Shown in pieces: positions 12,042 through 23,624 of a stretch of DNA of 64,000 nt. A program made the position numbers and the translations under genes. Under the pieces are notes generated by a model. The model saw nothing but the letters and a program-made list of their open reading frames with translations. It did no database searches and had not been told where the DNA came from. Source of the stretch: Xylogone sp. PMI_703 (taxonomy: Eukaryota; Ascomycota; Leotiomycetes); NCBI GenBank assembly GCA_021399445.1, contig JAJTUQ010000004.1, positions 62,001-126,000 on the forward strand, given 5' to 3'. How positions within the stretch are numbered: the first letter of the stretch is position 1; each line of letters opens with the position of its first letter.

Positions 12042-12879
12042 TATAACTTTGTTTTTGTACTTGTCCTTTATACTTTGCTAGTCATAGTTTGAATATCATC
12101 GAGTATCATACTCCGAAAAACCTTCATCTCTATGCCTTGGGCAATAGTTGCGACTAGTAGTCTGACCTAGAGAACTTTCGGGTGGGTTTTCACACGGTTG
12201 CTGAGTTGTTTCGTAACGCGGACAGTTTGCTGTTATAATAGCACGGCTGACTGTGTTGCAAGCAGCTGGGCAACGCGCATATCGTGTCGTAGTCACCAAT
12301 ACTTTGCACATCTTGGCTTATCCTGAAAAAATTAGCGTGTGGAGCACTTTTTTCCGGGATATAGTCTACATACAAGGGCAGATGGTTATCATGAAAAGCA
12401 TCCAAGATATCTGAATAGTAACGATATCTTTTGGCACCGGCTGGACGTTTTATACAAAGTAGGACTTCAATATGGCATGCATGCCCCACCTCATACCAAC
12501 ATGAGAAGCCTGCATATAGCCGGTCATAAAAGCCGATGAGGTGATAATTGCAGCGAAATCCTTGAGCCTAGACTCCTAAAAACATGACATTCGGGCTCCA
12601 TAGTGTTGAGTTGGGCTCGAAAGCCGAGTCAGGCCCCAATGCATATGAGTTGCATTTACAGCGTCTTCCGAGACAACAACTGATGGGTTTTGTGATTTTG
12701 AGGCTTAGGTCATAGAAATATTAGATTGAACTGTAACATATTGACCGGTGTATTGTTTGTAAATGGAGAAATACTGCTTGACCTCACTAGCCCTCCATAC
12801 ATAACGTAAATCCTAAGCGACCCGATATATTTACAGATTGTAACCCCGCTATCTTCGAGAGCCTCGTCAAGTATAACCT
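12042..12879 (-). other. Gene-poor spacer with an unidentified open frame
   Basis: The minus strand stays open from about 12,567 to 12,190 (about 125 codons) with fairly natural composition (for example CIKRPAGAKRYRYYSD and LYVDYIPEKSAPHANF), but it has no ATG at a sensible place and would need an upstream exon ending near a TAG acceptor at about 12,568. I cannot assign a family; it may be an exon or relic of a lost gene. Nothing else is supportable here. Confidence 0.3.
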
Positions 12880-13280
12880 TCATACATGTGTGACTATATC
12901 CAATTGAGACTCCTTCGACTTTCCTATTTCTCTGACAGCAGAGGGTAATACATCAGCAGCTGATGCTTTCAATTTTTTTTGATCCTCAGCATTAAAGTTG
13001 GCAGGTGTTATTATGTCAGGCAAAGGGTAACTTTGCTCCTAAAGAATATTAGTTGATTTCTTAACGACTTCGAATAACTCACGACTTCGTCCTTGCTAGG
13101 AATCCAGTTCCAATTTTCAAATGAGCTATAAATATAATATTTTCCATGTTTTCGAATTAATAGAAAGACATCTGCACCAAATTTTTTATCTAGTACATTC
13201 ACGTTTTTGATAACAGTCTTCGTTCTGCGTCTGAAATTCTCTCTGATGTTTCTGTTGGTCTTTGCTAAGGTATTCATCAT
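12880..13280 (-). CDS. Short MADS-box-like protein
   Basis: Exons 13280-13083 and 13038-12880 (intron 44 nt, GTGAGT donor, phase 0) give 118 aa starting MMNTLAKTN; the second Met at 13,277 is equally possible. Residues 15-50 resemble a MADS box: NFRRRTKTVIKN, then FGADVFLLIRKHGKYYIY, which match the basic helix and the first beta strand of SRF-type domains. Then come WIPSKDEV and, across the intron, EQSYPLPDIITPANF. It lacks the K-box or long C-terminus of classical MADS factors, so it is probably a stand-alone DNA-binding or decoy protein. A second gene of this type lies at 17.1 kb. The tail ending DIVTHV recurs as fragments at about 32.8 and 60.5 kb. Confidence 0.65.
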
Positions 13281-14584
13281 GAAAGTTGTTACTGAAAAGA
13301 TATCCCGCGACAACAGACCCTTAAGTATTAGAAATCATCAGAACAGAAATTTGACACTTAGTATTCTATTTCTAGTTTTCTGTTTATCATACCACTAATT
13401 TCGCAATGTCAAATCAAATAGAATAACACGGTCAACATATTTTGGCGCTTTAAAGCCGGGCGCCTAATCTAATTAACTTGCTTGTAGCGCTAATTACAAA
13501 TACCTTAATCGTAAGATCAACTACCAATTAGGCACGCATAAGGCCTATTTACAGACTACATGTTACGTTAATTGACATATATTATGGTTATTGTTAACAT
13601 ATAATCTATTGTGACGGTATCCTAATTGTATATGGAATTTCACATGGTTATAACAATGATTAAAAAAAAACAGCTTTGAATTCAAATGGTATTTGTAGCT
13701 AAAAACAGGACTGCTTAATATCTTCTCCATCTAATTGAATTGTTCTTAAACCTGCTTAGCTTTCCTAAGTGTTTTCCCAGGCACCTTAATCCTCTCACTT
13801 CGATTTTGTTGCCGTTGTACTGTTAACGCAACCTTTTCATCCTCCCAGTTGTCGCTAGATGAATGGACTATAGGTTGCTTAGAGGATGAACCGCGATAGG
13901 TTATCGTTTGAACTGGTCGATTTGGTAAGGCGTTGGTATACATGCCATAATTTACCATGGTGATGTCGTTACGGTGGATAACAACAGGGCGGAAGATACA
14001 GAGACCTCTCTGTTTGGAGCCAGTATTGGGAAAAGGATTTCCTGCACCGTGGTTTTCAAAATGTATCCTATTCCTAACCGAGTGAAATGGAATGCAGAGA
14101 CACATCTTGTTGACTGCGGTCTAAAATCGATGTTTTAAGTATTCAATGATCTTTGTAAAGATTAAGCAATAGAGCTATCTAGATAAAATAAATAACTTAT
14201 TTCCTCTTCAATTGGAGTAAAACTTTCTTCTAGATGAAGAGAGATCTTAAGCCTATTTATATTGATATAAGGCAAGTCGTAAGATGGAGACTGGAAACGG
14301 GAAACTGACACCTTGCGCGTGGGTTCTGGAAACGAGTAATAGATGGCAGATTTGGCGCAGGGGTTTCCTTTGCGGGCGTATCGCTTGTGATCAGCGTATC
14401 GCGCAGTTATAATAATGCCGGTTGCACATGTACCCAATCCTAAGCTTGGTTATCTCGCTAGCGCATCAGAACATTGCTCGTCTTGATTGGTAAGAGTTTG
14501 AATGAAGCAAGAATGTACGAAGTTGTTTATCAATATTTTGTTGATATTATTCAATTTGTAAATGATTAAGTCTGGATACAATTA
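13281..14584. other. Spacer with two weak minus-strand open frames
   Basis: Two minus-strand frames stay open: 14105-13746 (119 codons, basic C-terminus, no known motif) and 14437-14162 (91 codons). Neither has a recognisable domain, and I could not join them through splice sites into one convincing protein. They may be exons of an unrecognised gene upstream of or overlapping the FRE 3' region, or relics. The 13,400-13,740 part is AT-rich and non-coding. Left unassigned. Confidence 0.3.
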
Positions 14585-16568
14585 CTACACAACCTCTGCA
14601 ACACTTGCCGGTTTTGACTCAATGTTTGACTCAATGCTTTTGGTCTCAGTTTCCTCCATCATAGTAGGTAGCGTCGTTACTCGAGTACCTTGAGATCGTA
14701 ATCTCCTGTTACTGCCTCGCCATTGGGAAGCCAACTTCGATGAGTTCATGGCCGGTCTTGTAAGTACATTTGGGTTGCCTCCAGTCATACTTTCCATTTC
14801 TAACTCGTCTCGACTTCGTGAGTGTATTCCAGGATACCCTTGGCGAACGCCTTTGGGTTGGAACTCCACCTCTGCAAATTCCACATCCCTATGTTTTGCC
14901 ATCGTCTCAAGGGTAGCCTTTCGTACGGTTTCACTGAAATTTGATGTTCCACAAACTAATAGTGGAACAATATTAGGATGGTGAGAACTAATATGGTGTG
15001 GGGACATACCTAAGATTTTGGCTCTGCCCGCAGAGCGAGCGATCTGCTCATTCATGAGGTTTGTTATTATGGGTATGGCAGGTTTGTTATAGATGAATCG
15101 ATAGTATTTAGGATCGGGTTTAATTGGTGGCTCTCTTTTCTTCGTATGAGGATAAAAGCATGAAAATGTTAAGATAATCTATCTGCTTAGTAGAGGAACT
15201 CGTTGTGAAGACAGAACTCACATTCTCAGTATCTTTCTCCTTAATTTGCCTGATCCAGTCGGAGATCCAGTCCTGCTGGTAGTCGTCCTCCAGAACCCAG
15301 TAGATGTCGATCTTGGATGTAATGAGCGCCCTCCGATAGGCATCATTGTACTGAGCTGTTGATAGTCTCCTATATGCCATATGTCTTACGTATGGTAATA
15401 GTCCCGCAATGCCAATACCTTTAGCTATTAAGATAACTGTTTCATACTCATCTAGGTGAAGATCTTTTCCATATGGCCCATCAACCGTCACACTACGAAT
15501 CGTGTTTCGCCGAATAAGGTCTGCACTGATACCACTTTGTGGTTGAATTAAAAATGCAAGTTCGGTAGCTCGAAGCGAATCATCCCACCACGCAATCACG
15601 AATGGGTGAGCTTGAAATCTCCGACGAATGCCCATATCAGAGAAAAACAGATAAGCATATGTGCCTGGACGAATCTGCATTTCTCTTTGTAGTTTAACTG
15701 TTAATCTTAGTGCAGTAGTATTTGTCTTTTTCTCGTCCAGAAACGGCGTGATACTTGCTTGTCCTGTCTGTTCAAATTTCTTGCTACCCCAGTTGTAGTA
15801 TGCCACCTGAATGAGCCGAAAGATTGTGTTTCCTACCCACAGTGCCACACTTGTCAGTGGGAAAATAGCACCACTGAGTCCCTTCCGTGAGGAATGCTTC
15901 AAAACCGCAAGGACCACCACGATACCGCAAAAGAAATGAACTTTAAGGAAGACCTCAAACATTAACTTCCTGGCAAAGAAGAAGGACGAGAAAAGAATTA
16001 AAGCTAAAGCTGATGTAGCCTATTCTTTATTGATTAGTATCAAGATATCGTTAACTATGAAAATTCTATGACGTACAGACAGTCCGGAGATATGAAACGA
16101 GTCCCATGTCCAAGATCGTCGAGTTATAATGACCATTGTGACGTGGAAAATCGTTTGGGCTATGACTACACGTCCGATCCAATGATGAGCTAGGTAATAT
16201 GTATGCAATGATATCCCAAGTAAGTTTGCAAGCATATTGGTTCTGCCTCCTAAGAATAGAGGAATCAGGTTGATAGATGCCATTGTTCCAGAGCGGACAA
16301 TCAGGTCAGAAGCAGATTTGATTCCCAGACCCATGCAAAATCCATTGGCAACGATATAAGTTCCTATGAGGAGAGCATGAAAACGGCTGACACCTCCAAA
16401 ATATCGGCGCCGGATAAAGGTAGCATATAGGACGTGTCTTAGAAACCAAGTCCTGGCAGGAGCAAAGTACACGGGTGCATGTGACCCCAATAGACGGATT
16501 GCTAGAATCCCAATAAACGCCGCAGTCGCGATCGCGTACCACTGTGCGAGACCAATGTTTACAGCCAT
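14585..16568 (-). CDS. Ferric/cupric reductase transmembrane flavocytochrome (FRE)
   Basis: Four exons (16568-16077, 16019-15222, 15178-15010, 14955-14585) restore 609 aa with no break. The enzyme moves electrons from NAD(P)H via FAD and two hemes across a membrane to reduce Fe(III) or Cu(II). Seen: several TM helices; the bis-His heme ligands of the ferric-reductase domain as H129 (HHWIGR) with H142, and H192 (FLKVHFF) with H206 (VLKHSS); FAD-binding IRPGTYAYLFF with FQAHPFVIAWW (HPF motif); the dinucleotide loop ILIAKGIGIAGLLPYV; and the C-terminal KILVCGTSNFSETVR and VEFAEVEFQP. Introns of 43 and 54 nt must be removed to keep the C-terminal frame. FRE genes are among the recurrent Starship cargo families. 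Confidence 0.88.
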
Positions 16569-17113
16569 GACACGCAGATGTTAATTTCAATAATAATAAA
16601 GATAATGTATGTTAATCTCAAAAGTTTTCTGGTAGAGGCTTGGACAACTTATTGAATTAAGACATATAGTAGGGATTCCTATCATTAGAGACCTGGAAAC
16701 TTGCTTCTCTCACCAGGAAGCCGTTTCTCATATTTGAGAATTAACCTCTTAACGCGCGTTAATATCCTTGTTATAAAGAAACGTGTGCTCTCTAGTAACA
16801 AGTTGTTTTGGTCACTGAGCCGCTGGCCGCGGTCACCGTGAGCTCTCGTTTGTAAATCAGCATCATTCTATTCTGCTGTTCATTTTAAAATGCCTATATT
16901 TGGGCCTTTTATGCTATTTTCAGAGGTCGGCGGCTTAAGGAATTTCCCGGTTGGCCGAAGTTATACAGAAGTACCGCGCGCTAAATGTTGAACCAAGCGC
17001 TTAACACATTACTTCCATTAAGGCAGAAAAGATGCTCTTATATAGGCCAGACTTGTATACACTGAAATCCTAAATTCTCAATCTTGCAATAGTAACTTAA
17101 AAATAATCTCAGA
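16569..17113. promoter_or_regulatory. Divergent intergenic region between FRE and MADS-like gene
   Basis: This 545-bp spacer separates two divergently transcribed genes, so it should hold both promoters. I see no ORF. It contains several 6-8 nt palindromic words (for example GCGCGTTAA near 16,755 and AAGCGCTTAA near 16,995); the latter resembles the core of the palindrome upstream of the captain, but this may be chance. Confidence 0.4.
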
Positions 17114-17864
17114 ATGTCCCTTCGAACACCAGCGCAGCAAAAATCATACAATCAGCGCAGCAACGGACTCTTAAAGAAAGCAAATGATTTAGCAAAGATC
17201 CCACACGTGAAAGTAGCTGTTTACATTTGGGATGGTCCGGTAATGAAGTTGCATTATCAATCTCATCCAGGGGCAATGCCTAAAATCAGCCATGATGTAC
17301 ACCTAGTTAGACCTCAGTTTAATAGACTCTACTAATCGGGATTAGCAGATTGGAAAGTCAAAAGATCCAAGTGATTTTATGACGGCTAAAGAAAAAGCGA
17401 CTCAGGAGAAGGAGCTTCTGCAAAATGATCAGAACACTGCCTCGTTATCTGAGGGAGACATTGGTATGGCAATGACATATCCGAGTCCGACGGCTAGTAG
17501 CGGCTTAGACGGAAGATCGGCACAAAACGAGGAACAATATGAAAATTGGCCGGATACAACATCTATGGCTAGCTATGGAGAAACCCTTTTTGCAACAGCT
17601 GGACACATCCACGAAGTGATAGATACTGATCGAATGGTACCCATTCCGCCAGAAACTATGTCTATGTTCACGAAATCAGAAGAAGAAGAAGCAGAAATGT
17701 CTGTCCTGCAGAGTATTCCCGAATTTGGCGCTGCAGTAGGTGCTTTGGATCTGATTTCAAATACGCAAAACTATCAAACTTCACAGCAAAAACAGCAGTT
17801 TGGATCGCAAAGGTCAGCTGGGGTCCATCAGCTAAGAAGGCCCAAGGCTCAATATCACTCTTAG
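17114..17864 (+). CDS. MADS-like N-terminus, Gln/Ser-rich C-terminus
   Basis: Exons 17114-17296 and 17349-17864 (intron 52 nt, phase 0) give 232 aa. Residues 8-40 (QQKSYNQRSNGLL, then KKANDLAKIPHVKVAVYIW) follow the MADS pattern of basic helix, LLKKAxEL and V-x-V-x-I strand. The junction gives ISHD followed by IGKSKDPSDF. The rest is acidic and Gln/Ser-rich with no fold signature, which could act as an activation or interaction region. It is the second MADS-like gene in the window and is divergent from FRE. A DNA-binding role is inferred from the motif only. Confidence 0.6.
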
Positions 17865-17908
17865 ATTTTGTAATTATAATGTCATATACGAATATATTAA
17901 TGTCCTAC

Positions 17909-20900
17909 TTATCTCTCATCTCTTTCCTTAGTGATTTCTTTTAATTTATCCGTAACTGCCTGAACCTGGCGCTTTGAAAATATTTCGCCTTTGTGTCTAG
18001 CTCGTTTGGGTGCTGCGTTATCGCGACGCGGACGTCTCAAAAACCCCCTATCTTCTTCAAATTGTCTTTTCGCTGGTCTAACGGATGGTATCTCCTTTTT
18101 GTCCTATTCTCGTATTAACTCTTGCAACCGGCTATTAAATCTCAGATAATTATAAAGGTTCTTACAAGGGGTTCTTGGTCGATAACAGTAACTTGGGGAA
18201 CCGTATGCTGTGTCTGATTTTCATCTGGTGTACTTTCATCATCAGAGTCTGTATCACTATCATCGAACAAATAACTATCACTTGTCCTGGTTCCAGAATC
18301 CAGAAGTATGATATTTGGAACGATGGAGTTGCTGTTATATGTTTTCTCTTTGGCTTTGAATTTATCGAGGGACGCCTCCCTGAGCTTCAAGAAGTCAGAG
18401 GTTTTTTCATCCAGAATTATCCAAACTATAAAGCCATCTAACAATGCTTTTTTGAAATTAGCAAAAGGAATTTTGATTGGCTTATCTTCCATGATAAGAA
18501 ACGCGGTATATCTTGAAGCTTCTTTTGGTAGAATCTCTGTCATATCTGTAAAATCAATAATATACCGGCTGTCCATAGCATTATACACCAGGCCATAGGA
18601 GCTGCTATTTGTGTTCCATAGATTTTGCAGTGTCTGTTCACAGCCTAAAATGTCCAGGTCTTTTTCAATCTGCAAATAGATATCACCAAACTGGATCTCT
18701 GTTCCCGCACGATCCGCTACTGCTATGTTGGAATTTTCAGTCGGTGCTTGGGATACACTACCCACAGTAACTTCACCCTCTGATATAGGCTGATTCGCGG
18801 GGGGGGAAATCTCAGTAGCTTTGGACTCAGCTCCGTTTTGTCCATTCAAGGAGACCGACTGATGTTCTCCACTTTCTGCAGTACTCATTGACTGGGAGAA
18901 AGACTGATCTATCAGATTTGGAACAGAATTAGGCCGTTTTATCCTGGCCTCATCAGTTGCTAATGATACATCTGACTCTAGAGATCGTAAGCCGGTCAAT
19001 TTGCTTGTAGTTCCTGGAGATCGACCTTTCTTCGGGTTTGGACGACTTGGCTGTGTTGAATAACGATCTAGATAATCCCTACCGTATAATCTCCATTTAT
19101 TTAAGCATCTCGGTTTTACGAGGCAAATCCTACTTCCTGGATTTCTGGAGACATATCTGGATATTGAACTTGCCGTATTCAGGAGAGTTTGGAATTGACT
19201 GCTTGGCGTCCTTTGTGCCATAACCACCCATCCTGCACGCCTCTCATCTCGTAAATGTCTTCCCAACTCTTCACTAGATAGGTTCCTATGCCGTATGTTC
19301 ATTCCGTTAAATTCAAATATTTTGAATGTTGGGCCTGTTGGTGAATCATCGGAGTCCATTTCCTGCTCCACCATCTGTGGAAGTGCTGCGAATAAAGGTG
19401 CTTGGATAGGCTGTGCAGTTCCCGATAAAGAGTCATTATGGGGGAATGAACCTTCATTTGGTACTTGACTTTCTAGACTATGAGATGCCTCACCGCTATG
19501 TTCGATTTGTGAGGGTGATAACGTAAGCTGTCCTCGAGGCACTCCATCCGTTGTGGAGTCTGAGGTTAACCCTCTGACCGTATCGAAGTCTTTATCAAGA
19601 ACTGCGGCACTGGTCGTAGTAATACTATCTTTTCCTGTATCTATCATTCGGATATCTGTTCCTTCATCTTTATGTCTATCGACGAGATCCTTAAAATCTT
19701 TGACTTGATTTTCTTCTTCATTCTGGACACCAGACAGATCAATGCCAGACCTTCGATTGTCTTCAGGAAGCAAAATCTGCCCAGTCCCCTGAGTCGACGG
19801 CCTGGAGACTAGATCCTCAGATACGTTCCTAATGTTAGAGAACTCGCTAGACATTGAAGCTGAAATGTATGGAGATCTGGCCCCTAGGTTCCAGGGAATG
19901 CTAGATCGACGATTTTCGCTAGGAAGCGAAATTTCGAAGGACTCTCGCGTTTGACTTTGGGGCGTCGGGGTTTCTGGGGTTCTCTCAAGCACTTGAACAC
20001 TATCAGCCATCCTAGTAGAGCTTCTCAAGGATACGTCTACTGGATCCCAGATAATGGCGGACCTATGACTATCTGGAGGCAGTGCAATTTCTATAGAGCC
20101 TTGGGTTGAACGCTGCGTCTCGGTATCCCTTGGCACAACCTCATTGTTGGAGCCATTGGCAGCTATCTCTGCAGTATCTTCCAAAGGCTGTTCCCTAGAA
20201 TCTAGTTGTAGGTTGGATGTCTGGGTATTTATGAGTGGATTTCCTTCGAGGGGTTTGAGTACCGGGAGATAAGGGTCCTCCTCAGGTCCATTCTCTGAAA
20301 TAGGTGGTATGTCGGGTACGAGTGGAAGGATTTCCGATAGGACTTGGACGTCATTCAATTGAACATCAGATCTCCTTCTCTCATTTGGCAGTGATACATC
20401 CATTGATTGCTGCGTCAGGCGTTGAGGCGCGTTTTCGAGGGAGGGGGAGTTAAGGGGGGTTTCAATGGTCTCACTAGATCCACCCGTTAAGCTTCGACTT
20501 TCATTATTTACTGAGGTATTCTCTTCGGATATTAATGTTTCTTTATTATCGTCAGCCTCACTTTGGATTGAGGGGCTTTGAGAAGAGATTATGGGATTTG
20601 CGTCCCTAAAAGATCTCGGACGTTCTTCAGGAAGTAGTATATCTCCCAATGGTTCACTTGGTGTTTGCAACGCGTTATCGTGTTGCTTGAATTCATTGTC
20701 GGGTAGCGGATCCTGCATTTGAGTTTCTTGGGCTAGTGAGGAGGCAGTTTCCTCTGAGGCCTCCTTCATCAATGTGTCTTGAATTATCTGAGAATCAATA
20801 GCCCGGACCTGCTGAGATGCCTCTACAGTGAGGGCTAGATTGGTTTGGTTAAAGCCAACCGCGCTCGAGATACTTTGATTATATTTTCTTAGCCGTCTCA

Positions 20901-22662
20901 TGAAATCTTCATATGGATCGGAAGTGCCATCTTTAGTATCTGTGTTATGCTGCAGGTCATTGGTACCTTGCTCTGTCAAATTCGTTTGAGGGTGGGTAAA
21001 TGAGGTGGAAAGGTCTAAATTTTTCGGGGGGTTGTTTGCTGCATTAGTGGTGTTCTGATTCTTGTATCTTAGTTGTCTCATATAACTCTCATACGGATCT
21101 AAAGATTCGTCATCACTGTCGTCATCACTGTACTCATGTCCATTATCTTTCCACCCGTTGTCATCCATGCCATCGTATTGCCTGCTATTATTCTGCGTTT
21201 TCTGTTTGTCGCCTTCATCTCTGGCAGTAAAATATAGATCATCTGCTATTTCATCCATTTCTTCTCCAAAGAAAGCAGATATGAAATCGCTGAAAATAAA
21301 TAAGACACTGATCTCATGGTTATACCTTTTTGACGGATCGAGAATGTTCTCTAGGAAAAATTCCGTCTTTCCCTTTTTATAAGCGTGCTCATATGGCACG
21401 CCACACCTACGCTTCATATCCTCATTGGAATAATCTGGATAATCACGATCGCACTCACTATTTGGCATTCTCTCAGCCTCAGGTAGATTCCGCACCAGGT
21501 CGTCCGCGATCTTATCAACGTCTTTGGCGTGATATAGTTGGCCAATCGCGAGTCGAAGCATTTCTCCCCTTGGATCAGTCTGCTGTAATGCGTCGGTTTC
21601 GTACGTTTTGATGCCTAGCTCTTGAGCGTATTGAACGAATTTCCGTCTCACACATGGATCAGGCGTTATAACTACAGTAGGCTCTCTATCAGCATATTCT
21701 TTACATTCCTTTCGTGGTACACGGCCAAGTAGCTCCCAGAAGTCTCGAAGAACGGATATCCAGATTGCCTTGTAGACGATATTCCACATAGCTGGTTTAG
21801 CAACGTCCTTGAATTGTGTATAAGTGGCCGCTTCAGACTCGATTGCTACTTCATGGTTGTACCTCCAACTCTTGTACAACGCGCCTTGAACGGTTGCTCT
21901 ACATGTCGTGCCTAGTAAGAGTGTTTTTATCGCTTTGGCACCGAGTTCCAGGTAATGTGCGTTCTTGTGCAGCGTTGCCAAGGTAGGGATCATACAAGAT
22001 ATTCCAAGGATGGCCTGCTCTATTCTTCTTCGTACTTGGTTATCTGTGATGGACGGAAACAGCTCTCCACACTTCATCTCTCTGATGACCACCTTTCGAT
22101 CTGCAGCAAATCTTCCCGGAGCGAGGAGCTCTAATGTATCCGCAGTCTTGGAGTCGACAGCTTCCTTCACTTCTTGGAGGCCAAGCGTAATCTTTTCCCA
22201 TGTCTTATTAATATGATTGAGGTAATTGAGAATCTCCTGGACTAGTTTCAATTCCGTGTGTCCAGAACTTGTTCCATCAAACCTTACCTCGTCGCAGCCC
22301 ATAGCAAAGATCTTCTGCGTGTTTCCAAGCTGTAAACTCTTTCGCTGTCCCGGCATTACAACTATAAGGTCGAGTTCATGTCTCATATCCCTCCTTTTCA
22401 GCAATTGACGGATGCTTGTTTGTTTGCACGGTGTAAGCCTGCGAACCCATTCATCGACCGCAGTTAATAACCGTTCATCTTCATACTTCCGGACCTGATA
22501 GTATACATCCCCATCCGAAAATTTTGTCTGAAGATAAAACTGATCAAAATCAAGTTTTTTAAAATAAGTAGCACCGCTTGTCTTCAGAACAGACAATTTT
22601 ACAGGTTCCCATCTGTCTTTTGGAAGGCGAAGCCTTCCCGATCGAGGAGCCATATGTGACAA
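17909..22662 (-). CDS. DUF3723 protein (Starship d37 family), 1563 aa
   Basis: A 1499-codon exon (22662-18166), a 62-nt intron with a GTAAGA donor, and a second exon (18103-17909) adding 64 basic residues. Residues about 60-466 match DUF3723: a charged N-part, a middle rich in helices, and the terminal CGVPYEHAYKK...FFLENI...ISAFFGEE block (residues 420-467), which corresponds to the family's CG.P...FLF...FFV...FFG end. Function is unknown in the family; it is a recurrent Starship passenger. Residues about 560-1100 are low-complexity and contain two copies of a DPYE-(S/D)-(Y/F)-MR(Q/R)LR motif and five copies of an LPxxxRRS-type motif. The new C-terminal exon is Lys/Arg-rich and could be a nuclear-localisation or nucleic-acid contact segment. 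Either of Met1 or Met4 could start it. Confidence 0.88.
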
Positions 22663-23191
22663 TAGGCGTAACCGTCAAATCAGAAGAAAAAAGCCTAGTA
22701 TCAAGAGTGTTAGTTTAATTTGAGCAGTAGATTTCTACTAGTCGTGAAAGAAATCGTACTTAAAAACAGAAAGCGGAATTCTAGAATTAAAAATACGTGA
22801 ATGCATGCTTTGTCACTATAGATCTATCACTAGTACTGCGATAGTATATATTTACTGGTTCGATTCTCACAATAAAATTCTACTGGTAGAGTTATGCTAA
22901 CCCATTTCTACAGGTACAATTCTCCTAACAGATATCTACTAACAGCTTTCTGATACCTAATTTTTGTCGGTGGGCTGAGTAATCCTTGCTCGTAGCGGGC
23001 AGTGCACGATTTTCAGGAACAAGAATTCGGTTACTGTTTCTTGTGGTAGATTTCTACTGATTGCTTATTACCAGTCATCCAACATCTTATTATAAATAGA
23101 ACACATAAGGGTCTGGAGAGGAGTGAATTTCTAAAATATCATTTATTCTCACAGTAAAATCATTAATCGGCGATCCAACTTAGATTTGTCA
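22663..23191. repeat. Divergent promoter with degenerate 27-bp repeats and GTAGA/TCTAC palindromes
   Basis: This 529-bp spacer sits between the divergent DUF3723 and coiled-coil genes. Between about 22,848 and 22,950 a unit of about 27 bp recurs roughly 3.5 times in degenerate form (tttactggttcg..., ttctactggtag..., tttctacaggta..., tatctactaaca...). Palindromes of the form GTAGA-TT-TCTAC occur at 22,726-22,739 and 23,046-23,058, and TCTAC-TG-GTAGA at 22,879-22,890. Regularly spaced inverted sites between two divergent genes suggest regulator binding, but this is inference. Confidence 0.5.
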
Positions 23192-23569
23192 ATGTTTCAA
23201 GGGCAAAAACGACCTCCCCCTATTTCTGGGCTGGAAGTAAGACCACTGAAGCGAATTAATAAGGAGCTCCCATCAATTCCAAGCCCCGAACGTATAGCCA
23301 CATTAGAATACGAAACCGACATGTTGAAAAGAGAAAATCAGTCCTTGCGATCTCAAGTTCAAATATTATCGCGCCAATTATACTATCACCAGAAGGTGGC
23401 AGATGCTGCAAAGGATCTTGCTGAGCAGACCGCAGTTGGTATTCGTCATCTCCAGGAAGCAAACTTTACGATGAAAAGGGTGGAGAGGACAGTGAAAAAG
23501 GAATGGGAAGATTATCAAAAAGTACATGAGGAGTTGCACAAGGTTGAAGCATCGAGGAATGTAATTTAG
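23192..23569 (+). CDS. Small coiled-coil protein of unknown function
   Basis: A single exon of 125 aa from the first ATG (23,192). The N-terminal 40 residues are basic and Pro-rich (KRPPPISGLEVRPLKR). From about residue 40 to the end, heptad-patterned Leu/Ile and abundant Glu, Lys and Gln (ATLEYETDMLKRENQSL) predict a long coiled coil, which suggests a dimeric or scaffold protein. There is no recognisable domain. It is divergent from DUF3723 and convergent with PLP, whose stop is only 55 bp from its own. Confidence 0.6.
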   Translation: MFQGQKRPPPISGLEVRPLKRINKELPSIPSPERIATLEYETDMLKRENQSLRSQVQILSRQLYYHQKVADAAKDLAEQTAVGIRHLQEANFTMKRVERTVKKEWEDYQKVHEELHKVEASRNVI

Positions 23570-23624
23570 GTGTTGTTGAATCAGAGATATGTGTATGCAT
23601 GCATTGAGAAATTTGACTACAGGA

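Noticed and set aside
15120..15220. Apparent frameshift in the ferric reductase near its 3' third
   Set aside because: A 43-nt intron (15,221-15,179) with GTGAGT donor and CTAAG branch restores the frame, so no frameshift is needed.
21285..21345. Possible 36-nt intron within DUF3723
   Set aside because: The family alignment from memory fits the unspliced reading (HEISVLFIFSDFISAFFG) and 36 nt would be unusually short.
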